The notes under the pieces were generated by a model. It was given only the letters and a program-made list of their open reading frames with translations. It was not told the origin of the DNA and did not search any database. From positions 23,450 to 87,449 of the forward strand of contig CACDAL010000006.1 in the NCBI GenBank assembly GCA_902550805.1: a DNA stretch of 64,000 nt, in the 5' to 3' direction. Source of the stretch: an uncultured Pelagibacteraceae bacterium. Lineage in GTDB: Bacteria; Pseudomonadota; Alphaproteobacteria; Pelagibacterales; Pelagibacteraceae. This document shows positions 16,492 through 25,501 of the stretch, piece by piece (the stretch's first letter is position 1; the number at the start of each line of letters is the position of its first letter). The translations under genes were made by a program, and so were the position numbers.

Positions 16492-19266
16492 TTAATTCTG
16501 GGTTAATTCTGCTTGATTTTCTTTAGGTTCAATTTCAGTTTTGAATTGATTAGAAATTTTTTGTACTTCTACTGATGAAACTTTATATTCAGCACATTTA
16601 GTTTCTTCATCTTTACCATGGCCAGTTACCATATTGACCATATATTCTGGGAAATGAAATGTTGTAAATACTATGCCTTCTTTTACTTTATCTGTAACTT
16701 CAACTTTTAGAGCAACTTCTCCTCTTCCTGAATACAGTCTACCTATATCTCCTGTGTTTAAATCTCTTTTTTCAGCATCTTTTGGATGTACTAATAAAAT
16801 ATCTTCAGAAACAATGTTAACGTTTTTTGTTCTTCTAGTCATAGTAGCCGCGTTATAATGTTGCAAAACTCTACTAGTAGTTAGAATTAATGGATAATCA
16901 TCTTTATTTTTTTCAATTTCCGCAGACTCTTTAAAATCAAAGTTTTTAAGTCTTCCTTTTCCAAGCTTGAATGTTTCTTTATGTAAAATTTTAGTATCAG
17001 TACCATCTTCTTGTACTGGCCATTGTAATCCTAATTTTCCTAATCTTTCTCTTGTAACTCCTTTAAAGAAAGGAACTACGTCAGCTATTTCTGCAAGCAC
17101 TTCATCAGCATCATATGTTGCTTGATTAAAGCCAAGTTTTTGCATCATGTCGGTAACAATTACACCATCTGGTTTTGTTCCTGGCAAAGGTTCTGCTGCA
17201 CGATTTACTCTTTGTATTCTTCTTTCTGTATTTGTAAAAGTTCCATCTTTTTCTAAAAAAGTCGTTCCAGGAAGAACTACATTTGCGAGTTTAGCTGTTT
17301 CACTCATAAATATTTCCTGAACAACTAATAGCTCAAGTGAGTTCATGGCTTCAACTACATGGCTACTATTTGGGTCAGTCTGAACTATATCTTCCCCGAT
17401 AATCCATAGAGCTTTTACTTCTTTATTTATTGAGGCATCAAAAATTTCAGGTATTTTTAATCCAGCTTTTGTTGGATGAATGACACCATATTTTTCTGTA
17501 TAGAATTCCTGAACTTTTTTGTCTGCAACGTTAAAATATCCTGCTCCTTGATGTGGTTGACAGCCCATATCAGCCGCACCTTGAACATTATTTTGTCCTC
17601 TTAATGGATTTACTCCAACTCCAGGTCTTCCAATATTACCAGTTATCATTGCAAGATCAGCAATTAACATAACAGTTTTAGAACCTTGTTCATGTTCTGT
17701 AACTCCTAATCCGTGGAATTCCATTGAGTTATTTGCAGTTGCATATGCAATTGCAGCTTCTTTAACTAATTGTTTATCTACTCCAGCAACTTCAGCTAAT
17801 TTATCAATATCTTGTTTTTCAATTTCCTTCAAAAATGTATCAAATCCTTCAGTTCTAGTTTCGACAAATTTTTTGTCATACATTTTGTGCTTAATAATAA
17901 AATAAAGCATCATGTTAAGAACTGCCACATTTGTTCCTGGTCTTAGTCTAATGTGATAGTCTGCAAGTTTTGCAAGTTCAGTGGTTACAGGGTCTAGAAC
18001 AATAAGTTTTTTGCCTTTCATTACTTGTTGTTTAATTTTTGATCCTGTAACTGGATGAGCATTGGTTGGATTTGCTCCAATGACTAAAAATAAATCAGCG
18101 TGATATATATCTTCAGTTGAATTTGTTGCAGCGCCTGTGCCAAAAGTTTGTTGCATACCCCAAGCAGTTGGTGAATGACAGATTCTTGCACAACAATCTA
18201 TATTGTTGGTCCCAATTGCTGCTCTAATCATTTTTTGAAATACATAATTTTCCTCGTTTGTACATCTGGCTGAAGAAATACCCGCAACTGCATCAGGTCC
18301 ATTGCTTTTTGTAATTCTATTTAATTCTTTTTTTATATAATCATATGCTTCATCCCATGAAGCCTCCTCAAATTTGCCATTTCTTTTAATCATTGGACTT
18401 TTTAATCTGTCCGGGTGATTATAAAAACCAAATGCATATCTTCCTTTAATGCAAGTATGACCTGCGTTAACTTCGGTTTCTTTTGGAGTATCAATCGCAA
18501 CTACTTTATTGTCTTTAATTGAAGCTTCTAAATTGCATCCAACACCGCAATATGAACAAGTTGTTCTAACTTTTTTATCTACTTTTACGGATTTTGATTG
18601 AAATACATCAGAAATAGCATCTGTAGGACAGGTGTGAGCACATGCTCCACAAGATACACATGAAGAGTCTCCAAATAACATATCATTGTCTGTTGTTATT
18701 CTGGATTCAAATCCTCTGCCGCTCATGGTTAGTACAAATGAACCTTGAATTTCATCACATGCTCTAACGCATCTTCCACAATTAATACAATTGTCTAAAT
18801 TCATTCTCATGTAATCATGAGAAGTATCTCTAGGAATTCCTTTGTGTTGTTTTGGTTTATTGTATCTATGTTCTTTAATTCCTAAATCATTAGCCACATC
18901 TTGGAGTTCACAATTATTATCAACTTCACAAGTATCACAGTTCATAGGATGGTCAGTTAAAACTAATTCAACAATATTTTTTCTTAAATCACTTAATGTT
19001 TCATTGGTTGTAAAGATGTGTTGATTTTCTCCAACAGGAGTATGACATGAGGCAACTACTTTTGTTGGACCATCTTTTTCTAACGCAACTTCCACAGAAC
19101 ATACTCGACAAGCACCATATGGAGCTAAATTAGGATCATCGCACAAAGTTGGAACTTTTTTTTCACCAAGATAGCTTTTTACAAATTTTAGAATTGAAGT
19201 ATGTTTTGGGCCTATTTCGTATGGCTTTCCGTCTATATAAGCAATTTTTCTTTTTTCAGCACTCAT
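16492..19266 (-). CDS. fdsA: NAD-dependent formate dehydrogenase catalytic (alpha) subunit
   Basis: A molybdoenzyme of 924 aa. The N-terminal part has a [2Fe-2S] domain (CDDPNLAPYGACRVC), the CxxxC-rich cluster domain (CDTCEVDNNCELQ) and two ferredoxin-type sets (CINCGRCVRAC and CVSCGACAHTCP). The bis-MGD domain opens with TTCSYCGVGCNL. The Mo-ligating cysteine is C363 in RICHSPTAWGM. This order matches FdsA of cytosolic NAD-dependent formate dehydrogenases. It oxidises formate to CO2 and passes electrons to the FdsGB fusion encoded just upstream. A C-terminal molydopterin dinucleotide domain is present. Confidence 0.95.
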   Translation of the reverse strand: MSAEKRKIAYIDGKPYEIGPKHTSILKFVKSYLGEKKVPTLCDDPNLAPYGACRVCSVEVALEKDGPTKVVASCHTPVGENQHIFTTNETLSDLRKNIVELVLTDHPMNCDTCEVDNNCELQDVANDLGIKEHRYNKPKQHKGIPRDTSHDYMRMNLDNCINCGRCVRACDEIQGSFVLTMSGRGFESRITTDNDMLFGDSSCVSCGACAHTCPTDAISDVFQSKSVKVDKKVRTTCSYCGVGCNLEASIKDNKVVAIDTPKETEVNAGHTCIKGRYAFGFYNHPDRLKSPMIKRNGKFEEASWDEAYDYIKKELNRITKSNGPDAVAGISSARCTNEENYVFQKMIRAAIGTNNIDCCARICHSPTAWGMQQTFGTGAATNSTEDIYHADLFLVIGANPTNAHPVTGSKIKQQVMKGKKLIVLDPVTTELAKLADYHIRLRPGTNVAVLNMMLYFIIKHKMYDKKFVETRTEGFDTFLKEIEKQDIDKLAEVAGVDKQLVKEAAIAYATANNSMEFHGLGVTEHEQGSKTVMLIADLAMITGNIGRPGVGVNPLRGQNNVQGAADMGCQPHQGAGYFNVADKKVQEFYTEKYGVIHPTKAGLKIPEIFDASINKEVKALWIIGEDIVQTDPNSSHVVEAMNSLELLVVQEIFMSETAKLANVVLPGTTFLEKDGTFTNTERRIQRVNRAAEPLPGTKPDGVIVTDMMQKLGFNQATYDADEVLAEIADVVPFFKGVTRERLGKLGLQWPVQEDGTDTKILHKETFKLGKGRLKNFDFKESAEIEKNKDDYPLILTTSRVLQHYNAATMTRRTKNVNIVSEDILLVHPKDAEKRDLNTGDIGRLYSGRGEVALKVEVTDKVKEGIVFTTFHFPEYMVNMVTGHGKDEETKCAEYKVSSVEVQKISNQFKTEIEPKENQAELTQN

Positions 19267-19269
19267 GTA

Positions 19270-20928
19270 TTAATTATCTATTAATATATCATTTTTTAAT
19301 TCATCACCAAAATATTTCAATATATTCATAATAGGAGTAGGTATAGCCCCACATAAAGCGCAAAGGCATCCTTTTTGCATTGTTATAAGCAATTCATTAA
19401 GTAATTTAAGGGGAATTTTTGCTGTTTTATTTTTTACTTGATCAAACATTTCTTTTCCCCTGTAGGATCCAAGTCTTCCTGGGAAGCATTTACCACAAGA
19501 TTCTTCAGCAGAAAATTCAAATAGATGGTGAATATAATCAATCATATTAAAGTTTTTCGGAATGCTAACAACACTTGCATGGCCCAACATAAAACCGCCA
19601 GCTGTAAATTCTTGAAAATCAAGATTTAATTTTTCTACTTCAGCCAATGGAACCACGCCTCCAAGAGGACCTCCAATTTGAAATGCTTTAATAGGTTCTT
19701 TATATCCACCTCCAATTTCATTAAAAATTTTTTTCATAGATGTGCCCATATCAATTTCATAAACACCTGGTTTATTAAAAAAACTATCTAAGCAAACTAG
19801 TTTAGTTCCTGCTGATTTTTTATTACCGATTGCAGAAAACTTTTCGGCTCCGTTGATTAAAATACCTGTAGCAGCCGCTAAACTTTCTACGTTATTAACT
19901 ACAGTAGGCTTTTTGTACAATCCTTCCGTAACAGGAAAAGGAGGTCGTACATCAACTTCTGCTCTTCTTCCTTCAATTGATGCAATTAATGCAGTTTCTT
20001 CTCCGCATATGTATGCACCTTGTCCAATACAAATATTTAGATCAAAAGAAAAATCTGTTCCAAGAATTTTTTCTCCTAATAATTTTTCACTTTTTAACAA
20101 ATTAATCGAACCGTTAATAGCCTCTATAGATTTTGGGTATTCACCTCTGATATACAAAACTCCTTCATTTCCACCAATTACATATCCACAAATAACCATA
20201 CCAAATAATACTTTTAAAGGCTGATCTTCTAGTAAATAACGATCAGAGAAAGCACCTGAGTCACCTTCGTCTGCATTACAAACAACATATTTTTTTTCAG
20301 AATTTGTTTTGCTACAAAAATCCCATTTCATTCCGGTTGGAAATCCTGCACCACCTCTACCTGTCAAATTTGAATCTAAGAGTGATTTAATAATTTTTTT
20401 TTTATCAGTTTTTAAAAATTTATTTAAAAGCTCTTTAAATTGATCGACGTTTGATAACTTGTCATCCATTAAAAAACTTGTAGTAGCATAACTTTTTGAA
20501 AAAAATTTTTCTTGTTTAATTTCTTCTCTGTTTATTATTTGATCTATTTTTTTTATATCTTCTCCTGCATAATTTTCTCCATCGTAATGAAATGCATGAT
20601 TTTCGTAACAGTGGCCTAAGCAAAACATTTCTCCTACTTTATCTTTACCTAGCTTTTCTTGTAATTTTTCCTTAAGAGGTATTTGTGTTCCAGCACACAT
20701 ACAAGCACTTCCATTACAAACAAAAGCTTTTTTCTTTCTATGAGAAGGTCTTAGGAATTCGTAAAAACTTTCAGCACCATGGACTGTGGATATGCCCATT
20801 TTATATTTATCTGCCAATTCTTTCATGCCTTGATCATCATTAGAATTTAATGATCTTTCAGACATTTTTTGGAATAGATTGTTTTTTAACCCAATCCTTC
20901 CAGATAAATTACTAATATTTTTCGACAC
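19270..20928 (-). CDS. fdsB: Fused formate dehydrogenase gamma-beta subunit (NuoE-NuoF fusion)
   Basis: This diaphorase unit carries electrons from FdsA to NAD+. Residues 1-150 are a NuoE-like thioredoxin-fold [2Fe-2S] domain with CNGSACMC and CLGHCYENH. The remainder is NuoF-like: the FMN site GRGGAGFPTGMKW, NADEGDSGAFSDRY, and the [4Fe-4S] site ESCGKCFPGR with C-terminal LCALCG. In many bacteria fdsG and fdsB are separate; here one 552-aa chain holds both. The start is GTG at 20928, four bases past an AAGGAG site. It is followed by fdsA after 3 bases. Confidence 0.92.
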   Translation of the reverse strand: MSKNISNLSGRIGLKNNLFQKMSERSLNSNDDQGMKELADKYKMGISTVHGAESFYEFLRPSHRKKKAFVCNGSACMCAGTQIPLKEKLQEKLGKDKVGEMFCLGHCYENHAFHYDGENYAGEDIKKIDQIINREEIKQEKFFSKSYATTSFLMDDKLSNVDQFKELLNKFLKTDKKKIIKSLLDSNLTGRGGAGFPTGMKWDFCSKTNSEKKYVVCNADEGDSGAFSDRYLLEDQPLKVLFGMVICGYVIGGNEGVLYIRGEYPKSIEAINGSINLLKSEKLLGEKILGTDFSFDLNICIGQGAYICGEETALIASIEGRRAEVDVRPPFPVTEGLYKKPTVVNNVESLAAATGILINGAEKFSAIGNKKSAGTKLVCLDSFFNKPGVYEIDMGTSMKKIFNEIGGGYKEPIKAFQIGGPLGGVVPLAEVEKLNLDFQEFTAGGFMLGHASVVSIPKNFNMIDYIHHLFEFSAEESCGKCFPGRLGSYRGKEMFDQVKNKTAKIPLKLLNELLITMQKGCLCALCGAIPTPIMNILKYFGDELKNDILIDN

Positions 20929-20944
20929 CAGTCTCCTTTTGCAA

Positions 20945-21787
20945 TTAGTTTTTTAATATAACTCTGCTTATATTGCTATAGATATTAAAACTTTCTTCTT
21001 TTACAAAACCTAGCAAAGTCATGTCAAAACGTTTTGCTAGATCTATGGCGAGACTTGTGGGCGCACCTACACCTGCCATTAAACCTATATTTGCCATTAA
21101 TCCTTTTTGAACTAACTCAAAATTTAATCTTCCTGAACATGCAATAAATTGTTTTTTTGGATTAATAATATTTTTATGAAAAGTATATCCAATTAGCTTG
21201 TCTAAGGCATTATGTCTTCCCACGTCTTCTCTAGTTGCAATCACTTCTCCATTTTCATCTATTAATGCACTAGCATGTATACCACCAGTTTTTGCAAATT
21301 CTGATTGTTTGTTTATTAAAAGATTTGGAGACATCATAATTATTTCTTCTTTAATTTTTGGAAAAGATAAATCTAATTTTTCTTTTTTCATCACTTCTAT
21401 AGAATCAAGAGAAGTTTTTCCGCAAACACCACAAGAAGAATTTGTTAAAAAATTTCTTTTTAATCTACCCACATCCAGATTATCTGTATTATTTATAGTT
21501 GCCTCTATTACATTTTTTAAATTGTAATCTCCAACATCATCACCTTTTTTTTCTATAGATTCTATTTGATTAAAGTTATCGATTATTCTTTCATTAAATA
21601 AAAAACCTCTAATAAGATCTTCATCGTCGCCAGGAGTTCTCATCGTAATGGATATATTTTGAGTTTCCCAATTATTATTGTTTTTAAATTTTAATCTCAT
21701 TTCCAATGGTTCTTCCACGGAAACAGAGTCCTTGAATTCTTGAATGCTTGAATTTTTATATTTTGAAATACTATACTTTATATCCAT
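20945..21787 (-). CDS. fdhD: Formate dehydrogenase accessory sulfurtransferase FdhD
   Basis: FdhD passes sulfur from a cysteine desulfurase to the Mo centre of formate dehydrogenase. The CxxC-type motif is SSCGVCGKTS in mid-protein. ATREDVGRHNALDKLIG and FIACSGRLNFELVQKG further on are strongly conserved. At 280 aa it is full length. It lies between the HPP protein gene (adjacent) and fdsB, in the same operon as its client enzyme. Confidence 0.95.
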   Translation of the reverse strand: MDIKYSISKYKNSSIQEFKDSVSVEEPLEMRLKFKNNNNWETQNISITMRTPGDDEDLIRGFLFNERIIDNFNQIESIEKKGDDVGDYNLKNVIEATINNTDNLDVGRLKRNFLTNSSCGVCGKTSLDSIEVMKKEKLDLSFPKIKEEIIMMSPNLLINKQSEFAKTGGIHASALIDENGEVIATREDVGRHNALDKLIGYTFHKNIINPKKQFIACSGRLNFELVQKGLMANIGLMAGVGAPTSLAIDLAKRFDMTLLGFVKEESFNIYSNISRVILKN

Positions 21788-22252
21788 TTATATAGGATAT
21801 TTCTTTTTCAGAATTAGTCGATTTAAAATTATACCAAAAACTAAAATTATAATTGAGCCTGAAATTATTGGATTAATTAAATAATCCAAGGAAACACTAC
21901 CCATTATTACAATTATAGGATTTCCACCTGCAGGAGGATGAGTTACGTTCAATATAATCATCAAACCTACGCCTACGCCAACAGCTAGAGGAATAGTAAT
22001 ATAAATTGGAAAAGGGACAAAATATAAAAAAAACATTCCACATATCGTCGTTAAGACATGTCCGAAAAATATATTTTTAGGTTGAGCAAATGCATTCTCA
22101 GGGTAACCATATAATAAAACCATTGAAGAGCCAAAAGAAGCTATCAAGAAAATACCGTACTGAGTTTTGTAAGTTAACAAAGTTAAAGCAGCTATAGTTA
22201 TAGTAGAAAACAAACCAGCCACCAAAGCTTTAATTATATTTTCTTTTTTCAT
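21788..22252 (-). CDS. HPP-family membrane protein
   Basis: A 154-aa protein with four or five hydrophobic helices and the family-naming motif in NVTHPPAGGNPIIVIMGS. HPP proteins are integral inner-membrane proteins; some have been linked to nitrite transport in chloroplasts and cyanobacteria. In this operon, between a NifU-like protein and fdhD, movement of formate or another small anion is a possible role, but nothing in the sequence proves it. Its ATG overlaps the upstream gene stop by 4 bases. Confidence 0.82.
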   Translation of the reverse strand: MKKENIIKALVAGLFSTITIAALTLLTYKTQYGIFLIASFGSSMVLLYGYPENAFAQPKNIFFGHVLTTICGMFFLYFVPFPIYITIPLAVGVGVGLMIILNVTHPPAGGNPIIVIMGSVSLDYLINPIISGSIIILVFGIILNRLILKKKYPI

Positions 22253-22650
22253 TTTAAATTTAATGCCTTTGCAAGAGTTTTAAATGGTAACAAAATACAT
22301 TCTTTTCTAGAAATATTTTTTTTGTTAAAAAGAATCTCTAAATTTTTCCACTCTTTTGGAAATTTAATTTTGTTATTTTCAAAAAAGTTATCAATTATAG
22401 AAATAAATTTTTTAACTGTTTTGACAGATTTATTTATAGAAGATTTAGATAGCATGCTTACCGAAGCTTGGCAGTAAATACATGATTTACATTGGTAAGC
22501 AAAATCAATAATTTTTTCTTTTGAAACCTTTAAACTTATCTGCATTTCATCTCCACAAAGATGGTTTTTTTGTTTTGCAATATGAGTGCAATCGTCAATT
22601 ATTTTGTGGTTTTTTGTGTCCGCTGCAATTTTTAAAATTTCTAAATCCAT
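22249..22650 (-). CDS. NifU/IscU-like Fe-S scaffold family protein
   Basis: The 133-aa protein carries the three-cysteine pattern of the IscU/NifU N-terminal family: LCGDEMQISLKV near residue 32, CKSCIYCQASVSML near residue 55, and the C-terminal RKECILLPFKTLAKAL. It differs from housekeeping IscU in spacing and is the first gene of the formate dehydrogenase/Moco operon, so it may help load the many Fe-S clusters of FdsA and the FdsGB fusion. Housekeeping IscU/SufU function elsewhere is assumed. It is divergent from mobA across 44 bases, which must hold promoters for both units. Confidence 0.72.
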   Translation of the reverse strand: MDLEILKIAADTKNHKIIDDCTHIAKQKNHLCGDEMQISLKVSKEKIIDFAYQCKSCIYCQASVSMLSKSSINKSVKTVKKFISIIDNFFENNKIKFPKEWKNLEILFNKKNISRKECILLPFKTLAKALNLK

Positions 22651-22694
22651 TTATTCATCTTTAATTAAACGATAGATGACTTATATTTAATTTA

Positions 22695-23300
22695 ATGATT
22701 GAAAACAATATTTTAGGAGTTGTATTAGCAGGCGGAAAATCACAAAGATTTGGTAGCGACAAGGCATCGGTAAAATTTGGAGATAAATCTTTAATTGAAC
22801 ATACTATTTCAAAAATTGAAAACAAGTTTAAGGAAATATTGATTATTTCAAATAGTGATAAAAATTATTTCAAAAAAAAAAATATTTTTTTAACTAAAGA
22901 TGTAATTGATGGATATCTTGGTCCGTTGGTTGGTGTTTTATCAGCAATGGATTGGATTGAGAAAAATAATAAAAGCTATAAATGGATAGCAACATTTCCA
23001 TGCGATACTCCACTTTTTGATGAAAACGTTATAGAGAAAATTAAAAGTTATACAAATAAAACAAATAAAAAACTATGTTTTTTAAAAAACAACAATAAGA
23101 GACACAATATATTCGGTTTATGGTCTCTAGAACTTAAAGATATTTTATTAGAAGATATAGAGAATGGATTTAGAAAAGTTGAAGAATGGGCTAATAAAAT
23201 AGGATGTGAAATTATAGAGATAAATTCTGAAAACGATTATAATTTTTTAAATATAAATACAAAAGAAGATTTAGAAGAAGCAAAAAAAAATTTTAAATGA
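22695..23300 (+). CDS. mobA: Molybdenum cofactor guanylyltransferase
   Basis: MobA attaches GMP to Moco to make MGD, which the FdsA type of formate dehydrogenase needs. The nucleotidyltransferase signature LAGGKSQRFGSDKA begins at residue 11, and FPCDTPLFDENV follows at mid-protein. At 201 aa it is full length. Its TGA stop overlaps the moeA start as ATGA. The unit is divergent from the formate dehydrogenase operon. Confidence 0.93.
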   Translation: MIENNILGVVLAGGKSQRFGSDKASVKFGDKSLIEHTISKIENKFKEILIISNSDKNYFKKKNIFLTKDVIDGYLGPLVGVLSAMDWIEKNNKSYKWIATFPCDTPLFDENVIEKIKSYTNKTNKKLCFLKNNNKRHNIFGLWSLELKDILLEDIENGFRKVEEWANKIGCEIIEINSENDYNFLNINTKEDLEEAKKNFK

Positions 23301-24550
23301 ATTCCTATCAATCAGCATTAAAAAAAATTAAAAAAAATAAATTATTAATAAAAAACGAAATAATTAATACAAAAAATTCTTTAAATAGAATTGCCGCTAA
23401 AGATGTTTTTTCACCAACAAACTATCCCGCTTCTAATAACACAGCATTTGATGGGTTTGCAGTTAATTCAAAAGAAACAAGATTTTTAAGTAATAGCAAA
23501 AAAAAGAAATTTAAAATCATCAAAACTCTAGCAGCAGGAGACAATCCTCATATAAAAAAAATTCCAAAATTTTCAGTTATAGAGGTTATGACTGGAGCTA
23601 TCATCCAAAAACCATTTGATACTATCATACCAATTGAAAAAATTAAATTTTTTCCTAATAAATTAAAAGCCAAGTACATAATTTTGCAAAACAAAATAAA
23701 AAAAAATCAATTCATCAGACCAATTGGTTCAGATTTTAAAAAAGGAACAAAGATAATAAAAAAGGGACAATTTATAAACTCATCACACATACTAGCTTTT
23801 AAAACTTTGGGTATAGATAAAATTTTTGTAAAAAAAATTCCAAAAATAATCTTTTATCCTACCGGAAGCGAATTATCAGAAATGAAAAAAATACCTAATT
23901 GGAAAGTAAGAAATTCTAACGGCGCTTATTTAGACGCATTTATAAAAAATTTGCCAATAAAATTTTATACAAAAAAAACTATTAGGGATAAGGATATAAA
24001 TAACTTTAAGAGAGAGATTAAAAAGAATATTGTGATAAAGTCAGATTTGATTATTACTTCTGGCGCAGTTTCAGCTGGTAAATTTGATTTCATTCCAAAT
24101 GTCATTAAACAGTTTAATTTAAAAAGTTTTTTTAAAGGAGTTGCAATAAGACCTGGAAAACCATTATTATTTGCAAAATTTAAAAACAACATGTGCTTTT
24201 TTGGTTTGCCTGGCAATCCAATTTCTACAGTAGCTTGTTTTAGATTTTTTGTTTTACCACTATTGTTTAAGTCATTAGAAATAACGACTGAAAAACCAAT
24301 AATTGCTAAGATAAAAAATAATTTTTCAAAAAAAAAAAAAATTACGAGATTTATTAAAGGTAAATTAACTTTTTCAAAAAAAGGTTATGCAGAGTTTGAA
24401 ATATTTAAAGGTCAAGAGTCATACAAAATAAACCCATTTACAAAATCTAACGCATGGGGTGTATTTAAAGAAGGTACTTCTATGTTCAGAAAAGGCACTT
24501 ATATTGAATGTTATTCTTCTTCTGGATTCAATGAATTTTTAATTAATTAA
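23297..24550 (+). CDS. moeA: Molybdopterin molybdenumtransferase
   Basis: MoeA inserts molybdate into adenylated molybdopterin. Recognised segments are SNNTAFDGFAVNS near residue 48, EVMTGAIIQKPFDTIIPIE, the PTGSEL motif, SGAVSAGKFDF and KPLLFAKF...FGLPGNPIS. Length is 417 aa. It is translationally coupled to mobA (ATGA overlap). Together with moaB, moaACDE and mobA it completes the route from GTP to MGD except for the MoaD-activating enzyme. Confidence 0.95.
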   Translation: MNSYQSALKKIKKNKLLIKNEIINTKNSLNRIAAKDVFSPTNYPASNNTAFDGFAVNSKETRFLSNSKKKKFKIIKTLAAGDNPHIKKIPKFSVIEVMTGAIIQKPFDTIIPIEKIKFFPNKLKAKYIILQNKIKKNQFIRPIGSDFKKGTKIIKKGQFINSSHILAFKTLGIDKIFVKKIPKIIFYPTGSELSEMKKIPNWKVRNSNGAYLDAFIKNLPIKFYTKKTIRDKDINNFKREIKKNIVIKSDLIITSGAVSAGKFDFIPNVIKQFNLKSFFKGVAIRPGKPLLFAKFKNNMCFFGLPGNPISTVACFRFFVLPLLFKSLEITTEKPIIAKIKNNFSKKKKITRFIKGKLTFSKKGYAEFEIFKGQESYKINPFTKSNAWGVFKEGTSMFRKGTYIECYSSSGFNEFLIN

Positions 24551-24595
24551 ATATATTTTCTTGTTTCATAAATAAAATAATAATAAATATTGCGG

Positions 24596-25501
24596 ATGCC
24601 AGATTTAAAAAATCCTAAAGTTGCAATTCCTGTTGTTCTTATAGCTGGTATTTTTTGGTCTTTTGGACCCTACGTTGTTAGACACATTGATCAACCTGAA
24701 ACTGCTCCATGGCAATATTTATTTACAAGAGGCATGGTTATTTTTTTGTTGTTAAATATTTATCTATATTTGGAAGAAGGTTTAAATTTTTATAAAAATT
24801 ATCTAAAAATTGGTTTTGCAGGATTAATTGGAGGTATAGGACTTGGAACTGCTATGATCACATTTATTTGGTCAATAACAAATACTACAGCCGCAGTTAC
24901 TTTATTATGTCTAGCGGCAATGCCTTTTATAACGGCACTTCTAGGTTTTTTATTTTTAAAAGAAAGAATTTCAATAACTGTTTGGATATCAATATTTGTC
25001 GCTACTTTTGGCATAACTGTTATGGCATTGGGTAATTCTGAAAAAAATTCTTTAATAGGTCTAATTTTAGGTTTGGCTTCAGCATTTGGATTTTCAATAT
25101 TTTCTGTTAGTTTAAGATGGAGGGTAGAAACACCAAAATTTACTACAGTTGCAGTTGCCGGCTTATTTTGTTTTTTATTTTCTACAGTGATGATTTCAAT
25201 GAATGACGCTAACTTTTTATCTAGTGGAAAAAATGAAGCTTTATTCGCTACCCATGGAACTCTAGTCTGTTTGGGTCTTATTTTATATTCAATAGGATCG
25301 AAAAATATACCTGCAGCCGATTTAACACTTTTATCTTTAACAGAAGTTATTGGAGGAATATTTTGGGTTTGGTTACCTTGGTTAGGCATTAATGAGGTGC
25401 CTTCAACAAATACTATAATAGGAGGTTTCTTTATTTTTATAGCTATATTTTATTATAGTTTAATAATGCAAAGCAACAGGAGATTCATTGGTTTAAATTA
25501 A
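24596..25501 (+). CDS. EamA-family transporter, first gene of the creatinase operon
   Basis: A ten-helix DMT-superfamily transporter of about 301 aa. The EamA repeats are visible around GIFWSFGPYVVRHI and GLASAFGFSIFSVSLRW. I choose the ATG at 24596; an in-frame TTG at 24590 would add two residues. The creatinase ATG follows the stop directly and the amidinotransferase ATG follows the creatinase stop directly, so the three genes form a tight unit. Transport of creatine, guanidinoacetate, ornithine or a related amino acid is a reasonable guess from context only. It lies 45 bases after moeA and could be cotranscribed with it. Confidence 0.85.
   Translation: MPDLKNPKVAIPVVLIAGIFWSFGPYVVRHIDQPETAPWQYLFTRGMVIFLLLNIYLYLEEGLNFYKNYLKIGFAGLIGGIGLGTAMITFIWSITNTTAAVTLLCLAAMPFITALLGFLFLKERISITVWISIFVATFGITVMALGNSEKNSLIGLILGLASAFGFSIFSVSLRWRVETPKFTTVAVAGLFCFLFSTVMISMNDANFLSSGKNEALFATHGTLVCLGLILYSIGSKNIPAADLTLLSLTEVIGGIFWVWLPWLGINEVPSTNTIIGGFFIFIAIFYYSLIMQSNRRFIGLN

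Noticed and set aside
19853..20224. 123-aa open frame antisense to fdsB
   Set aside because: Shadow of a conserved coding region; the sense strand encodes recognisable NuoF motifs throughout.
24799..25389. 196-aa open frame antisense to the EamA gene
   Set aside because: It lies wholly inside a clear transporter gene on the other strand, has no family features and no ribosome binding site. Long antisense frames are expected opposite hydrophobic coding sequence.
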